DNA of 64,000 nucleotides from Draconibacterium sediminis (GCF_000949475.1 NZ_JRHC01000001.1:62001-126000), one strand, 5' to 3'; counted from the first letter of the stretch, positions 8,239-18,160 are shown. Notes: generated from the letters alone by a model not told the origin. A program made the numbers and translations.

Positions 8239-9339
8239 CTAATTGTTTCGGAAAGTGAATGTTACCACAAGCGGATCATCAACTCCGGTAAGCATATTAT
8301 TTACCCGGTAATAAACATCCAGGTTGTTGGCATTTGCCACCTCATCCGAATTGCCGCTTAAACTCAGTGCCGAAACATGATGCGCTTTCAATTTAATCGT
8401 TTCCGGAGCATCGAAACCCACACCGGGCTGAACCAGCTCCAGTTCGTAATCTAGATCCGAATTATTGGAGATTTTTACCACTCTCGATTCTTTGTTTCTA
8501 AGTTTTATCGGCTTGGTATCGTATTTTAACGACCCGAAAAAAAGCGGCTCCAGGTATTCAGAACGGCCGACAATGGTATTGTCAAAATAAACAGCAGTTC
8601 GTCCATCGAACAAAGCTTCTTTAATTCCACCAATAGTACGGCTTTTTGCAAAAACAAGGGTAAGCGGCCGGTGTCCGTCGTTAACATCCATTGGCCCGTG
8701 CACATCGGAATTTCCCAACATGGTTAGTTTCTTTTCGTTCGCCCATACCAGGGCTTCCGGGCAAAACTCCCAGTTATAAACTTCAATTCCGTGCAACATA
8801 TCATTTTCGAAAAAGTAGGAATGTTCGTCCCACCACAAAACCGAGTCGGGTTGCTGTGCATCCCAGCACGGATGATTCCACATAAGAAATGCACCTTGAT
8901 CGCGTGCCTCTTTTACAGCATCCTGCGCATCATCCAGTTCCAGTAAATTGGCATTTTTTATAAACAATGCATTTAAGTGTCCCGGCGGCATACTGCGCGT
9001 AATTTCTGCTCCTTTAATCAGCAAAATTTCTGATTGATCGGCCAATGGTTTTGCCAAATCGTACGAACGGTTGTGATCGGCCACCACATCAATCGAATGC
9101 GGCCGATATTCGATGTGATCGGTAATTGAAATGGCATCCAGCCCCTCATTCCAGGCTTCTTCAATACGAACAGTTGGCCATACAGTACCATCAGAAAATA
9201 CGGTGTGCATGTGCAAATCGCACTTTAGTGTTTGGTAACCACTAATATTCGGAATGTTAATTATTCGTCGTGCCTGCGCAAAAAGTACCCCGCTGCTAAC
9301 AACTAGCAATACAATTATAAACCCAAATTTTTTCATCAT
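8239..9339 (-). CDS. Secreted PHP-domain phosphoesterase
   Basis: I chose the ATG at 9339 because it gives a good signal peptide (MMKKFGFIIVLLVVSSGVLFAQ); an upstream start adds 14 residues that do not belong. The PHP metal-binding motifs are all visible: CDLHMHTVFSDG, SITDHIEYRPH, the histidine in MWNHPCWD, and GNSDVHG. These coordinate two or three metal ions in the polymerase-and-histidinol-phosphatase fold. A C-terminal beta domain (about the last 90 residues) follows. It probably acts as a periplasmic phosphodiesterase or phosphatase; the substrate is unknown. Confidence 0.8.
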   Translation of the reverse strand: MMKKFGFIIVLLVVSSGVLFAQARRIINIPNISGYQTLKCDLHMHTVFSDGTVWPTVRIEEAWNEGLDAISITDHIEYRPHSIDVVADHNRSYDLAKPLADQSEILLIKGAEITRSMPPGHLNALFIKNANLLELDDAQDAVKEARDQGAFLMWNHPCWDAQQPDSVLWWDEHSYFFENDMLHGIEVYNWEFCPEALVWANEKKLTMLGNSDVHGPMDVNDGHRPLTLVFAKSRTIGGIKEALFDGRTAVYFDNTIVGRSEYLEPLFFGSLKYDTKPIKLRNKESRVVKISNNSDLDYELELVQPGVGFDAPETIKLKAHHVSALSLSGNSDEVANANNLDVYYRVNNMLTGVDDPLVVTFTFRNN

Positions 9340-9533
9340 GCCGGAAGATTTTATGTAAATGTATCCGATTATAAATATCATCGAAAGTAATTAACATTAA
9401 AATATTATCATATTAATTTTTTATGAATTGTAAATGAATGGTTAAATTTAGGAGAATTAACACATTCTTTTTAATTTTTTTAAAAAGAAGCTTGTTTCAT
9501 ATTTAAAATATTCTGATTTTTGCACCAACAGTT

Positions 9534-10751
9534 ATGGAAAAACTATTTAAAACCACAGGAAATCAAAGTCAGGCAGTTGAACAAAAAAAGATTGCCCAGA
9601 AAAAACAGATTCTTCGTTCAATCTATTTCAACGGGCCACTTTCAAATTCCGACCTTGCCCGCCAAATAAAATTAAGTACACCAAAAATAAACAGCTTATT
9701 ACTCGAGCTTATTGAAGACCAACTGGTAACCGAATTAGGACGTGGCGACTCGAGTGGTGGCCGGCGCCCCAATATTTACGGGCTTGTTGAAAACGGTTTT
9801 TATGTAGTTGGAATAACTATAAATGTGGCCCGTACAATTATTTCCATTTTCAACAGCTGTAACCAGGAGGTTAGCGGCCCGCATTATTTCCCCATAAAAA
9901 TGTCGTCGGACATTAACATTTTTAACCAGGTAAATGCCGAACTGGAAAAGGTTATTCAAGACAGCAATATCAACCGTGAAAAAATTCTGGTGGCCGGACT
10001 TGAATTACCGGGTTTGATCAACCAAAAAGAAGGCATTAACCAAACGTATTTCCCGGAAGAAAAAGACCTGTTTTCGAAACTGCAGAATATATTCGGAATA
10101 CCGGTTTTTATTAGTCACGATGCCAAATTACGCACCTTTGCCGAACAGTATTTTGGACTGGCAAAAGGCAAGAAGAACGTGTTGATGCTGCAAGCCGACT
10201 GGGGATTGGGACTGGGTATAATTATTAATGGAAAATTGTACACCGGAAAATCGGGTTACTCGGGCGAATTTGGCCACCTGCCACTGGCCGATAACGGAGT
10301 ACTTTGTGTGTGCGGAAAGCAGGGCTGTTTGGAAACCATTGTTTCGGCCAACGCCATTGCACGCCAGGCCCGCGAAGGAATTGAGCAAGGCCATTCGTCG
10401 CTGATAAAAGAACTTGTAAAAGACGATTTAAACAAAATAGATATCTCAACAGTTATTCAGGCTGCCAACTCCGGCGACCAGTTTGCCATTTCGCTCTTCT
10501 CGGAAGTAGGAAAATGGCTGGGACGAGGAATGGCTTATCTGATTCAGATTTTTAATCCTGAGTTGATCATTATTGGTGGACAAGTTGCCGTGGCAAGTCA
10601 GTTTATTCTGGCACCTATACAACAGGCCATTCATACATTTAGTAACCGCGACATAAGCAACGAAACCCAAATTCAGTTTTCGGAACTGGGAACCAAAGCC
10701 GGAACGATGGGAGCAGCAGCTTATGCGCTGGAAAGAATATCAAAAAAATAA
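9534..10751 (+). CDS. ROK-family transcriptional regulator (NagC/Mlc-like)
   Basis: The 405-residue protein has an N-terminal winged helix (about residues 20-85: ILRSIYFNGPLSNSDLARQI then GGRRPNIYGL). A ROK sugar-binding/kinase fold follows, containing the zinc motif CVCGKQGCLE (about residues 258-267) and the GEFGHLPL segment. Such proteins repress amino-sugar or sugar genes and let go when they bind a sugar or sugar phosphate. It lies three bases upstream of the NagB-like/PIG-L fusion gene and in front of nagB, so it most likely controls this amino-sugar operon. Confidence 0.85.
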   Translation: MEKLFKTTGNQSQAVEQKKIAQKKQILRSIYFNGPLSNSDLARQIKLSTPKINSLLLELIEDQLVTELGRGDSSGGRRPNIYGLVENGFYVVGITINVARTIISIFNSCNQEVSGPHYFPIKMSSDINIFNQVNAELEKVIQDSNINREKILVAGLELPGLINQKEGINQTYFPEEKDLFSKLQNIFGIPVFISHDAKLRTFAEQYFGLAKGKKNVLMLQADWGLGLGIIINGKLYTGKSGYSGEFGHLPLADNGVLCVCGKQGCLETIVSANAIARQAREGIEQGHSSLIKELVKDDLNKIDISTVIQAANSGDQFAISLFSEVGKWLGRGMAYLIQIFNPELIIIGGQVAVASQFILAPIQQAIHTFSNRDISNETQIQFSELGTKAGTMGAAAYALERISKK

Positions 10752-10754
10752 AAT

Positions 10755-13061
10755 ATGACAGTCAATTTTACAAAGGTTGAAGAAGCATTTTTCGAAGAAA
10801 CAAAGTCAAAGAAAATTTCGACCAGAATTCCGTATATCACCACTGAAAGTTTCCCAAAGCTGGGGCTGCTTTCGGCATTAAGCTTTTTAGAGTGGGCAAG
10901 TAAAAACCCTAAGGGTGTAGCCTGTTTACCAACCGGGAAAACGGCGCAGTATTTTCTGGATTTCACCCATCTTTTGCTTGATAACTGGAATAACAAGAAA
11001 GGAAAAGACTTTTTGGAGAAATATGGTTTAGCCGATGTAAAAAAGCCTGATCTGAGCGAGCTCTCCTTTGTACAAATGGGCGAGTTTTTCCCCATTAACC
11101 CGGAGCAACACAACAGCCTTTACAACTACGCACAAAAACAATACATTGAAGGTTTAGGCTTTAAAAAAGAAAATGCCCTGCTCATTAATTCCGAAGACAT
11201 TAAACTGGCAGAAGGCAAACATTATTCCGAGATCTTCCCGGATTATAAGATCGATCTGTCTTTACGTTACCGCGAAGCAAAAACACATCAGGAGCAATTG
11301 CAACAAGAATCGATTTTTAATATCGATAACTGGTGTACAGCTTACGAAAATAAGATTCGCCAAAAAGGTGGAATCGGCTTCTTTTTAAGTGGTATTGGCC
11401 CCGATGGATTGATCGCATTCAATACACGCGGATCTGATCATTTTTCATCAACACGTTTAACCGAAACAAACTTTGAAACGCAAGCCATAACGGCTGCCGA
11501 TTTGGGTGGAATTGAAGTATCGAAAAACCGCCTGGTTATTACCATCGGTTTGGGTACACTTACTTTTAATCCGGATAACAAAGCAATTGTTTACGCCGCC
11601 GGTGAAGCCATTGCCGACACCATCAAAGCGTCGTTGGAAAAAGAACCTTCAGTAACGTATCCGGCAACAGCTCTGCAAAAATTAAAAAATGCCCGTTTTT
11701 ACCTTACCGATGGTGCAGCGGTGACGTTGGAAGATAGTATCGAGTATTTCTACACCGGTACACCGTGGAACCACCAGAAAACTGAACGCGCAGTTATTGA
11801 GCTCTGCAAAAAGATAAACAAGTTTGGCTCGAAATTGGATTTGGAAGACCTGAAAGCCGACAAATACTGTAGTATGATTCCTGGTCTGAATGAAAACACG
11901 GTTCAGTCGGTTATCGATTCTATTTTGGAGAAACTGCAAAAAGGAATGCAAAAAGAGGTGAACCAGGTGTATTATCACACCGGCCCGCACCACGACGATA
12001 TTATGCTTGGCATTATGCCATCAACCAACCGCCAGTCGCGCGATGCAAGCAATGAGCTCCATTTTTCGGTAGCAACTTCGGGATTTACAGCGGTAACAAA
12101 TACCTTTTTGTACAATGTGCTGGTTGACACTAAAGACCTGATCAACCAGGGTAAAATTGAAATGATCAATTTCCCCGACTTTTTTAAAGACGGGCACAAA
12201 TACAAGTGGGACAAAGACATTTACCACTACCTCGACAACATTGCAGCGCAGGATGAAGAAGAAAAACGCCGTGGAGTTTGCCACCGTGTAGTACGTGCGC
12301 TGGTTTTAATCTGGGGAATTAAAAACGAAGAAGAACTTCGTGAAACGATTTTCGAGGTACTCTCCAGTCTGAGAAATACTTACGATGGCGGAAAAAATCC
12401 TCCAAAAATTCAGAAGCTGAAAGGAATGATCCGTGAGTTTGAAGAGGAACTGGTTTGGGCGCACTACGGCATTATGGTGAAAAACGTTCACCACCTGCGT
12501 TTGGGCTTTTACTCGGGCGAATCGAACTACGACAAAGACATTCTTCCTATTCTGGAGGACTTCCGGAAATACAAGCCAACAGTTATTAGTTTGGCAATGG
12601 ATCCGCAGGGAAGCGGCCCCGACACGCACTACAAAGTGCTGATGGCAATTGCAAAAGCAGTTGAAGACTGGAGCAAAGAAGAAGACCTGAGCAAGCTGCG
12701 AATTGTTGGTTACCGTAATGTGTGGTTTAAATACAACCCGTGGGATGTTGAAGTGATCGTTCCGGTTTCGTTAAACTCGCTGGCAACACTGGGTAAATCA
12801 TTCTCGGAATGCTACATTACGCAGGTAAATGCATCGTTCCCGAGTTACCAGCTGGATGGTAAATTCAGCGACCTTACGCAACGTGTTTGGTTCGATCAGC
12901 ACAAACAAATACAACTGCTGTTGGGTAAAAACTTTTTCTACCAAAACGAATCGCCACTGCTACGCGCTACTCACGGAGTAATTTACCACCGCGAATTAAC
13001 AGTTGAGCAATTCCTTGAAGAAGCCCAGAAACTGGGAAAAGCAACGGAAAATATACTTTAA
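10755..13061 (+). CDS. Fusion of a NagB-like domain and a PIG-L/LmbE-type deacetylase domain
   Basis: The 768-residue cytoplasmic protein has an N-terminal glucosamine-6-phosphate isomerase/deaminase-like domain (about residues 30-290) and a C-terminal PIG-L-type metal hydrolase domain starting at [14 protein letters not shown] (residues 406-418). The PHHDD motif carries the expected His and two Asp metal ligands. In the NagB-like part the usual MDEY is MGEF (108-111) and the usual GxDGHxAFN is GPDGLIAFN (Leu219 for the catalytic His), so deaminase activity is doubtful. Bacteroides genomes carry similar fusions annotated as GlcN6P deaminase. It sits between a ROK regulator and nagB. It may be a GlcNAc-6-P deacetylase-like enzyme with a sugar-phosphate-sensing domain; that is inference. 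Confidence 0.8.
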   Translation: MTVNFTKVEEAFFEETKSKKISTRIPYITTESFPKLGLLSALSFLEWASKNPKGVACLPTGKTAQYFLDFTHLLLDNWNNKKGKDFLEKYGLADVKKPDLSELSFVQMGEFFPINPEQHNSLYNYAQKQYIEGLGFKKENALLINSEDIKLAEGKHYSEIFPDYKIDLSLRYREAKTHQEQLQQESIFNIDNWCTAYENKIRQKGGIGFFLSGIGPDGLIAFNTRGSDHFSSTRLTETNFETQAITAADLGGIEVSKNRLVITIGLGTLTFNPDNKAIVYAAGEAIADTIKASLEKEPSVTYPATALQKLKNARFYLTDGAAVTLEDSIEYFYTGTPWNHQKTERAVIELCKKINKFGSKLDLEDLKADKYCSMIPGLNENTVQSVIDSILEKLQKGMQKEVNQVYYHTGPHHDDIMLGIMPSTNRQSRDASNELHFSVATSGFTAVTNTFLYNVLVDTKDLINQGKIEMINFPDFFKDGHKYKWDKDIYHYLDNIAAQDEEEKRRGVCHRVVRALVLIWGIKNEEELRETIFEVLSSLRNTYDGGKNPPKIQKLKGMIREFEEELVWAHYGIMVKNVHHLRLGFYSGESNYDKDILPILEDFRKYKPTVISLAMDPQGSGPDTHYKVLMAIAKAVEDWSKEEDLSKLRIVGYRNVWFKYNPWDVEVIVPVSLNSLATLGKSFSECYITQVNASFPSYQLDGKFSDLTQRVWFDQHKQIQLLLGKNFFYQNESPLLRATHGVIYHRELTVEQFLEEAQKLGKATENIL

Positions 13062-13074
13062 AAACCAGAATATA

Positions 13075-13854
13075 ATGAAACTAGTAATTCATAATAACTA
13101 CGATGGATTAAGCATTTGGGCTGCCAACCATATTGCCGAGAGAATTTGTGATTTTAATCCATCGGCAGAAAAACCATTTGTGCTGGGTTTACCAACCGGA
13201 TCAACGCCGCTGGGAACCTACAAAGCACTGATCGACTTGTACAAACAAGGAAAAGTAACGTTTAAAAACGTGGTTACTTTTAACATGGACGAATACGTGG
13301 GCATTGCCGAAGATCATCCGGAAAGCTACCACAGTTTTATGTTCGAAAACTTTTTTAATCACATCGATATTCCAAAAGAAAACATCAATATTCTTGACGG
13401 AAATGCCAAGGACTTAGATGCTGAATGCGAACGTTACGAAGCCAAAATTGAATCGTACGGAGGTATTGAATTGTTTATGGGCGGAATGGGCGCCGATGGT
13501 CACCTGGCATTTAATATTCCGGGATCGTCGATTCAGTCACGCACGCGTTTGGTTGATTTGAACTACGACACGATTGTGGCCAACTCGCGTTTTTTCGATA
13601 ACGATTTAAACCAGGTGCCAAAACAGGCTTTAACAGTTGGTGTGCAAACAGTACTCGACTCGAAAGAAGTATTGGTTTTGGTGAACGGCTACAAAAAAGC
13701 CCGCGCACTGCAAAATGTAGTGGAAAACGGAATTAACCACATGTGGACATTGTCGGCGCTGCAAATGCACCCGAATGGCATTATTGTTTGCGACGAAGAT
13801 GCCACAATGGAACTAAAAGTAGGTACGGTAAAGTATTTTAAAGAATCAGTTTAA
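13075..13854 (+). CDS. nagB: Glucosamine-6-phosphate deaminase
   Basis: The ATG at 13075 gives [13 protein letters not shown] and 259 residues, close to the usual ~266. An earlier in-frame start would overlap the previous gene. Catalytic landmarks match E. coli NagB positions: LPTGSTP phosphate loop (39-45), NMDEYVG with Asp72 (70-76) and GADGHLAFN with Asp141 and His143 (139-147). Position 148, Glu in E. coli, is Ile here. The enzyme converts GlcN6P to fructose 6-phosphate and ammonia, feeding amino sugars into glycolysis. It is the third gene of the ROK/fusion/nagB operon, which ends at a two-way terminator. Confidence 0.9.
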   Translation: MKLVIHNNYDGLSIWAANHIAERICDFNPSAEKPFVLGLPTGSTPLGTYKALIDLYKQGKVTFKNVVTFNMDEYVGIAEDHPESYHSFMFENFFNHIDIPKENINILDGNAKDLDAECERYEAKIESYGGIELFMGGMGADGHLAFNIPGSSIQSRTRLVDLNYDTIVANSRFFDNDLNQVPKQALTVGVQTVLDSKEVLVLVNGYKKARALQNVVENGINHMWTLSALQMHPNGIIVCDEDATMELKVGTVKYFKESV

Positions 13855-13878
13855 CTAACTGGATCCCAACAAAATAAA

Positions 13879-13909
13879 ACTGCCCGCCTGATGATTCAGA
13901 GCGGGCAGT
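13879..13909. terminator. Two-way terminator between nagB and the zinc operon
   Basis: ACTGCCCGC and GCGGGCAGT form a perfect 9-bp stem around a 13-base loop, with A-rich sequence on the left and T-rich on the right, serving the convergent operons on both sides. Confidence 0.85.
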
Positions 13910-13952
13910 TGTTTTATATTTTTTCTGTGGATAGTTTCCAAAATCCACTACG

Positions 13953-14138
13953 CTACTCACTTGCAGATCTTTTTCGGACGGGCTTAATAACCACCTCCTG
14001 TTCGCACTGCGGGCAAATATAAATTTCGCATCCGGTGCAGGCAAAACAATTACTGCACGTGCGCGGAACATCGAGATTCGAGAACTGAAAATTACAGTAT
14101 GAACAGGTGTATATTTTTTCCTTTTTGGGTGCAAACAT
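13953..14138 (-). CDS. Small eight-cysteine zinc-ribbon-like protein in the zinc ABC operon
   Basis: The 61-residue protein has four CxxC pairs (CSYC, CSNC, CTGC and CPQC) between residues 11 and 47, followed by a basic tail (KPVRKRSASE). Its ATG overlaps the TAA of the permease gene by one base (TAATG), which strongly suggests translational coupling and a real gene. It looks like a double zinc ribbon. Lying last in a zinc-type importer operon, it might be a metal sensor, store or accessory factor; no function is known to me. Confidence 0.7.
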   Translation of the reverse strand: MFAPKKEKIYTCSYCNFQFSNLDVPRTCSNCFACTGCEIYICPQCEQEVVIKPVRKRSASE

Positions 14139-14947
14139 TACACAAACGTTTTAACCAAACGAAGTATTCCGAAAATAATAACCAGCGTAAAAATGATAGC
14201 GGCTCCCGAAGGAATATTCAGGAAGTAGGAAATAAACAAACCGGCTATTGTGCCCACAAAAGCAAACAACGACGAATACACCAGCAGGCGTTTAAAATCG
14301 TTGGTGAATAAATTGGCTGTTGCCTGCGGTATGGTCAGCAACGACAAAATAAGAATGATACCCACTACCCTGATATTCAACACAACGGTTAGTGCAATGA
14401 GCACCATTATGAGGTAATTAAACAAAGCCACCGGCAAACCTGCTGTGCGTGCAAACTCTTCGTCGAAAGCGATGTAAAGGATTTTACGCAGAAATACGGC
14501 AAAGAATAGTACAATTACCGAGTTCAGCATAAACATCCACCAAAGCTCGGAAGTAGTTACCGTAAGAATATTCCCGAACAGGTAGCTCATCAGGTTTGGT
14601 GTATATCCGGGAGTAAGGAAAACAAAAATAATTCCCAGCGCCATTCCCAGCGACCACCAAATGGCAATGGAAGAATCTTCCCTGATTTCGGCTACTTTGG
14701 TAAAAAACTGAATGCCCAAAGCCGATAAAACAGCAAAAAGCACGGCCCCCAGCAAGGGGTTAAAGCCGAGGAAAAATGCCAAGCCGATTCCGCCAAACGA
14801 AGCGTGCGTTATTCCGCCACTAATAAACACAATACGCCGCGAAACGATGTAAGCCCCAATAATTCCGCACGAGATACTGGCAAACACGGCAGCCAAAAAG
14901 GCTTTCTGAAAAAAATCGTATGAAAATAATTCTATTATCGCGTTCAT
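14138..14947 (-). CDS. Zinc/manganese-type ABC transporter permease (ZnuB-like)
   Basis: The 269-residue protein has about eight to nine hydrophobic helices and the ABC-3 family signature (GIIGAYIVSRRIVFISGGITHASFGG near the N terminus, including the SHASFGG-like loop). It forms the membrane channel of a metal importer with the upstream ATPase and lipoprotein. Only one base separates it from the ATPase gene, and the small cysteine-rich gene overlaps its stop. Metal specificity (Zn, Mn or Fe) is inferred from the binding protein. Confidence 0.85.
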   Translation of the reverse strand: MNAIIELFSYDFFQKAFLAAVFASISCGIIGAYIVSRRIVFISGGITHASFGGIGLAFFLGFNPLLGAVLFAVLSALGIQFFTKVAEIREDSSIAIWWSLGMALGIIFVFLTPGYTPNLMSYLFGNILTVTTSELWWMFMLNSVIVLFFAVFLRKILYIAFDEEFARTAGLPVALFNYLIMVLIALTVVLNIRVVGIILILSLLTIPQATANLFTNDFKRLLVYSSLFAFVGTIAGLFISYFLNIPSGAAIIFTLVIIFGILRLVKTFV

Positions 14948-14948
14948 A

Positions 14949-15695
14949 TTAATGATGATGGTGCTTTAAAACGGTATGCGGAATTTCGCCATGCGAGATG
15001 ATTTGAATCGGGCAATTATAATTGGCCAGCTGCTCTTGCGAAATTACGTTACTCGGGTGATAATGCAGGTACTTATTTACACAGGCAATAGATTTTACGC
15101 AGCTCGTTATGGTACCCACATCGTGCGACACCAAAAGTATGGCAAGCTCTTCGTTTAACTTCTCCAACTTTTCGTAAAGTTCGCCTTCAAAACGGTTATC
15201 CACAAAAGTATCCGGCTCATCAAGGATGAGCAATTTAGGATCGCTTAACAAAGCACGGCATAAAAACACACGTTGCATTTGCCCGCCCGACAATTCGCCA
15301 ATGGCTTTGTTCCGAATACCGGCAACACCCATTTCTTCCAGCAATGCTTCCGCTTTATCTTTTGCAATGCTCTTGGCATTTTGGCGATTTTGCATAATAC
15401 CACCCGAAAGTACCACATCGAAAACAGTGATCGGGAATTTCCGGTCAATATGTCGTACCTGTGGCAAGTAGCCAATTGGTTTTTTCCGGCCGCTCATTTC
15501 TTTCGAGAAATGTATTTTCCCCGATTCCGGTCTCTTTAATCCCAGAATAGCTTTTAGAAGTGTTGTCTTACCTCCTCCGTTGGGCCCGATAACTCCCAGA
15601 AAATCGTTCTCCCGAATTTCGAGATCGACATTTTCCAGCACCGGCACCTTATCGTAAGCAACCGTCAGATTTTCTATTTTAATTAACGGATCCAT
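14949..15695 (-). CDS. Zinc/manganese-type ABC transporter ATPase (ZnuC-like)
   Basis: The 248-residue protein carries Walker A GPNGGGKTT (about 38-46), the Q-loop in GYLPQVRHIDRKFP, signature LSGGQMQRV and Walker B LLILDEPDTFVD. It ends in four consecutive histidines (LKHHHH), an unusual tail that may bind metal. The start overlaps the end of the binding-protein gene by one base. It powers metal import with the neighbouring permease. Confidence 0.88.
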   Translation of the reverse strand: MDPLIKIENLTVAYDKVPVLENVDLEIRENDFLGVIGPNGGGKTTLLKAILGLKRPESGKIHFSKEMSGRKKPIGYLPQVRHIDRKFPITVFDVVLSGGIMQNRQNAKSIAKDKAEALLEEMGVAGIRNKAIGELSGGQMQRVFLCRALLSDPKLLILDEPDTFVDNRFEGELYEKLEKLNEELAILLVSHDVGTITSCVKSIACVNKYLHYHPSNVISQEQLANYNCPIQIISHGEIPHTVLKHHHH

Positions 15696-16570
15696 TAAAA
15701 ATTATCGATCAGAATTTGAGTCATAGTTCTCAGGTTTTCTTCCCACTCAGGTTTAAGCGGCGCCACCTGCATGATTTTACCTCCAATTTCATCGGCAAAA
15801 ACGCGGGCATGTTCCCGGTCGAATTCGCTTTGAATATAAATAACTTTTATGCCTTCTGACTTGGCAATGTCAACCACTTCGCGCAAGTGTTGCGGCGTTG
15901 GCTCTTTTCCGCCGGTTTCAAGCGAGTACTGCTCTAAACCATATTCGCGGGCATAGTACGAAAGGCTCGGGTGAAAAACGATAAATTTTCGTCCGGCGTA
16001 ATCTTTTAACTGATTTTTAAGATCGATATGGAGCTGATCACATTCTTTCACAAAACGCATGTAATTGGCCTTGTAATCACCTGCCTTTTCGGGTTTTAAT
16101 GCCGAAAGTTCATCGAGAATTACTTTTGCCATTTGTTTTACCATAACCGGCGACAGCCACACGTGCGGATCAACACCATCAATATGCACATGGTCGCCGT
16201 GTTGCTCCATTTTGTCGGCAATCAAATCCAGTCCTTCCGAAATATTTACCACCTTCATTTTGGTATTGGCCTGCTTAATTTTATCGGCCCACGAATGTTC
16301 GAAACCAATGTAACCAATACGAAACCAAACAGCCGAACGCGAAATATCTTTCAATTGAGAGGGCAAAAGTGTATAGGCTGCCGGGCTCGATCCGGGTGGA
16401 ATAAGCAGGTTTATTTCAAAATCATCGCCCGCAATTTTCTCGACAAACGTTTTTTGTGGTAAAATACTCACAGTAACAACGTCGGCCGCGGCACTCTTAT
16501 CTGATTTCTTTTGGTTCCCGCACGATGCAAACAACGTAGCCACAACCAATAAAAGGATTATTCTCTTCAT
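15695..16570 (-). CDS. Zinc-type ABC transporter substrate-binding lipoprotein (ZnuA-like)
   Basis: I start at the ATG at 16570. A lipoprotein signal ends in LFASC (Cys after about 17 residues). Metal ligands of cluster-9 binding proteins are visible: a short His-rich loop with HGDHVH, DPHVWLSP, the FHPSLSYYAREYGL region and the late QSEFDREHARVFADEIG region with its acidic ligand. The His-rich loop favours zinc. It is the first gene of a four-gene leftward operon. It delivers metal from the periplasm to the permease. Confidence 0.87.
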   Translation of the reverse strand: MKRIILLLVVATLFASCGNQKKSDKSAAADVVTVSILPQKTFVEKIAGDDFEINLLIPPGSSPAAYTLLPSQLKDISRSAVWFRIGYIGFEHSWADKIKQANTKMKVVNISEGLDLIADKMEQHGDHVHIDGVDPHVWLSPVMVKQMAKVILDELSALKPEKAGDYKANYMRFVKECDQLHIDLKNQLKDYAGRKFIVFHPSLSYYAREYGLEQYSLETGGKEPTPQHLREVVDIAKSEGIKVIYIQSEFDREHARVFADEIGGKIMQVAPLKPEWEENLRTMTQILIDNF

Positions 16571-16669
16571 CAATGTATTTTTTAGTGTCTCATTTTAACA
16601 ATGTTCCACAAATTTAGTTTTATGTTTTGGAATAAATAAATTGAACTCAGCTAAATGCTTTTTAACCCG

Positions 16670-16930
16670 CTATTCTTTTGGCGGAACGGGGTCGTAACCA
16701 TGCGTTCCCCACGGATGGCATTTTGAAAGTCGCCTGACAGTAAGCACAAATCCTTTGAACGGACCATGGATTTTTATGGCCTTTACTGCATACTCCGAAC
16801 ATGTGGGAACGTGCCGGCACGATGCCGGAGTAAGTGGCGATATTCCGTATTTGTAAATATAAATCGGAATTAAAAGTATCCACCCCAAAAACTTCAGAAT
16901 TGCTTTACCAATTGTTTTCATAATTATCAA
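16670..16930 (-). CDS. yidD: Membrane protein insertion efficiency factor YidD
   Basis: The 86-residue protein starts with an amphipathic/hydrophobic helix (ILKFLGWILLIPIYIYKYGISPL) followed by the hallmark CRHVPTCSEYAVKAI and GHPWGxxGYDPVP-type block (KCHPWGTHGYDPVPP). Length and motif fit YidD, which assists YidC in inserting membrane proteins. It is usually near rnpA/yidC but here is isolated. Confidence 0.92.
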   Translation of the reverse strand: MIIMKTIGKAILKFLGWILLIPIYIYKYGISPLTPASCRHVPTCSEYAVKAIKIHGPFKGFVLTVRRLSKCHPWGTHGYDPVPPKE

Positions 16931-17130
16931 GAAACAAAGGTAAGATTAAAATTCATCGTTGATTGGCGTTCTGAAATTCAGATTCATCTTAAAAAACGTT
17001 AAAGCTTAATTGAATTCAAAATAAATAGCCATAAACCGATGTCCGGCTCCCTTCCAATTGCATAATATTTTTAATTTTGCTAACACACAGAAAATGCAGA
17101 TAAAATCTAAATTAATAAGCTTAATAAAAA

Positions 17131-18108
17131 ATGAAAAAAGTAGCAATTGGAGTTGATATTGGCGGAACAAATACTGCCATTGGCGTAGTTGACGCGGAAG
17201 GACATGTGATGGTTAAAGACAATATTTCTACACCATCGCATGGCGATATCGACCAATACATCTCAGATTTGGCAGCAGCCATTAAAGAACTGATCAAATC
17301 AGTAAAGTTATTGAATGAGAATTTAGAAGTAGTTGGAATAGGAATTGGCGCTCCAAATGGTAATTACTACAGCGGAACAATTGAATATGCTCCAAACTTA
17401 TCGTTTAAAGGAGTGGTTCGTTTAGTTGAATTACTTCGTGCACACTTCCCTGAAATGGAAGCACTTGCACTTACAAACGATGCAAATGCAGCAGCCATTG
17501 GCGAAATGATTTACGGTGGTGCCAAAGACATGAAAAACTTTGTAATGTTCACCCTTGGTACCGGTGTTGGTAGCGGTATTGTTGTAAATGGCGACCTGGT
17601 ATACGGAAATGATGGTTTTGCCGGAGAATGTGGTCACACCACACTTATTCCTGGCGGACGTTTGTGCGGATGTACAGCGCTGGGCCACTTAGAGGCTTAT
17701 TGCTCGGCTCCAGGAATGAAACGTACTGCTTTTGAATTGATGGTTCAGTACAACGCAACCGACAGTATTCTGGCCGACAAATCGTTTAACGAGCTGGACT
17801 CGAAAATGATTTACGACGCTGCTGAAAAAGGCGACAAAATTGCTTTGGAGGTATTTGAAAAAACAGGTGCATGGTTAGGACAAGGTTTGGCTGACACCGT
17901 TCACCACCTGAGCCCTGAAGCAGTATTCCTGTTTGGCGGACCAACTGCTGCCGGTGATTACATTTTCAAACCAACCAAAAAGCACATGGAAAAACACTTG
18001 CTTCCTATCTTTAAAGATAAAATCAAGATTCTTCCATCGGAATTAAAGCCTGGTGATGCAGCTATTGTTGGAGCCAGCGCACTGGCCTGGAAAGAGCTTG
18101 AAAAATAA
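17131..18108 (+). CDS. ROK-family sugar kinase, probable glucokinase
   Basis: The 325-residue protein has the ATP-binding start VDIGGTNTAIGVVD (9-22), TNDANAAAIGE with the catalytic Asp, TLGTGVGSGIV, and the ROK zinc region CGHTTLIPGGRLCGCTALGHLEAY. The last zinc cysteine of the usual CxCGxxGCxE motif is a histidine here (GHLE). There is no DNA-binding domain, so it is an enzyme rather than a regulator. It likely phosphorylates glucose or a related hexose. A -7-type box TAATTTTG lies at 17072-17079. It is a single gene with its own terminator. Confidence 0.85.
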   Translation: MKKVAIGVDIGGTNTAIGVVDAEGHVMVKDNISTPSHGDIDQYISDLAAAIKELIKSVKLLNENLEVVGIGIGAPNGNYYSGTIEYAPNLSFKGVVRLVELLRAHFPEMEALALTNDANAAAIGEMIYGGAKDMKNFVMFTLGTGVGSGIVVNGDLVYGNDGFAGECGHTTLIPGGRLCGCTALGHLEAYCSAPGMKRTAFELMVQYNATDSILADKSFNELDSKMIYDAAEKGDKIALEVFEKTGAWLGQGLADTVHHLSPEAVFLFGGPTAAGDYIFKPTKKHMEKHLLPIFKDKIKILPSELKPGDAAIVGASALAWKELEK

Positions 18109-18130
18109 AAAGTATATCCTTATAAAATCG

Positions 18131-18160
18131 AAAGCGGACCATTATGGTTCGCTTTTTTTT
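18131..18160 (+). terminator. Terminator after the ROK kinase
   Basis: AGCGGACCA and TGGTTCGCT pair (one G-T) around a TTA loop and are followed by eight T residues. Confidence 0.88.
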
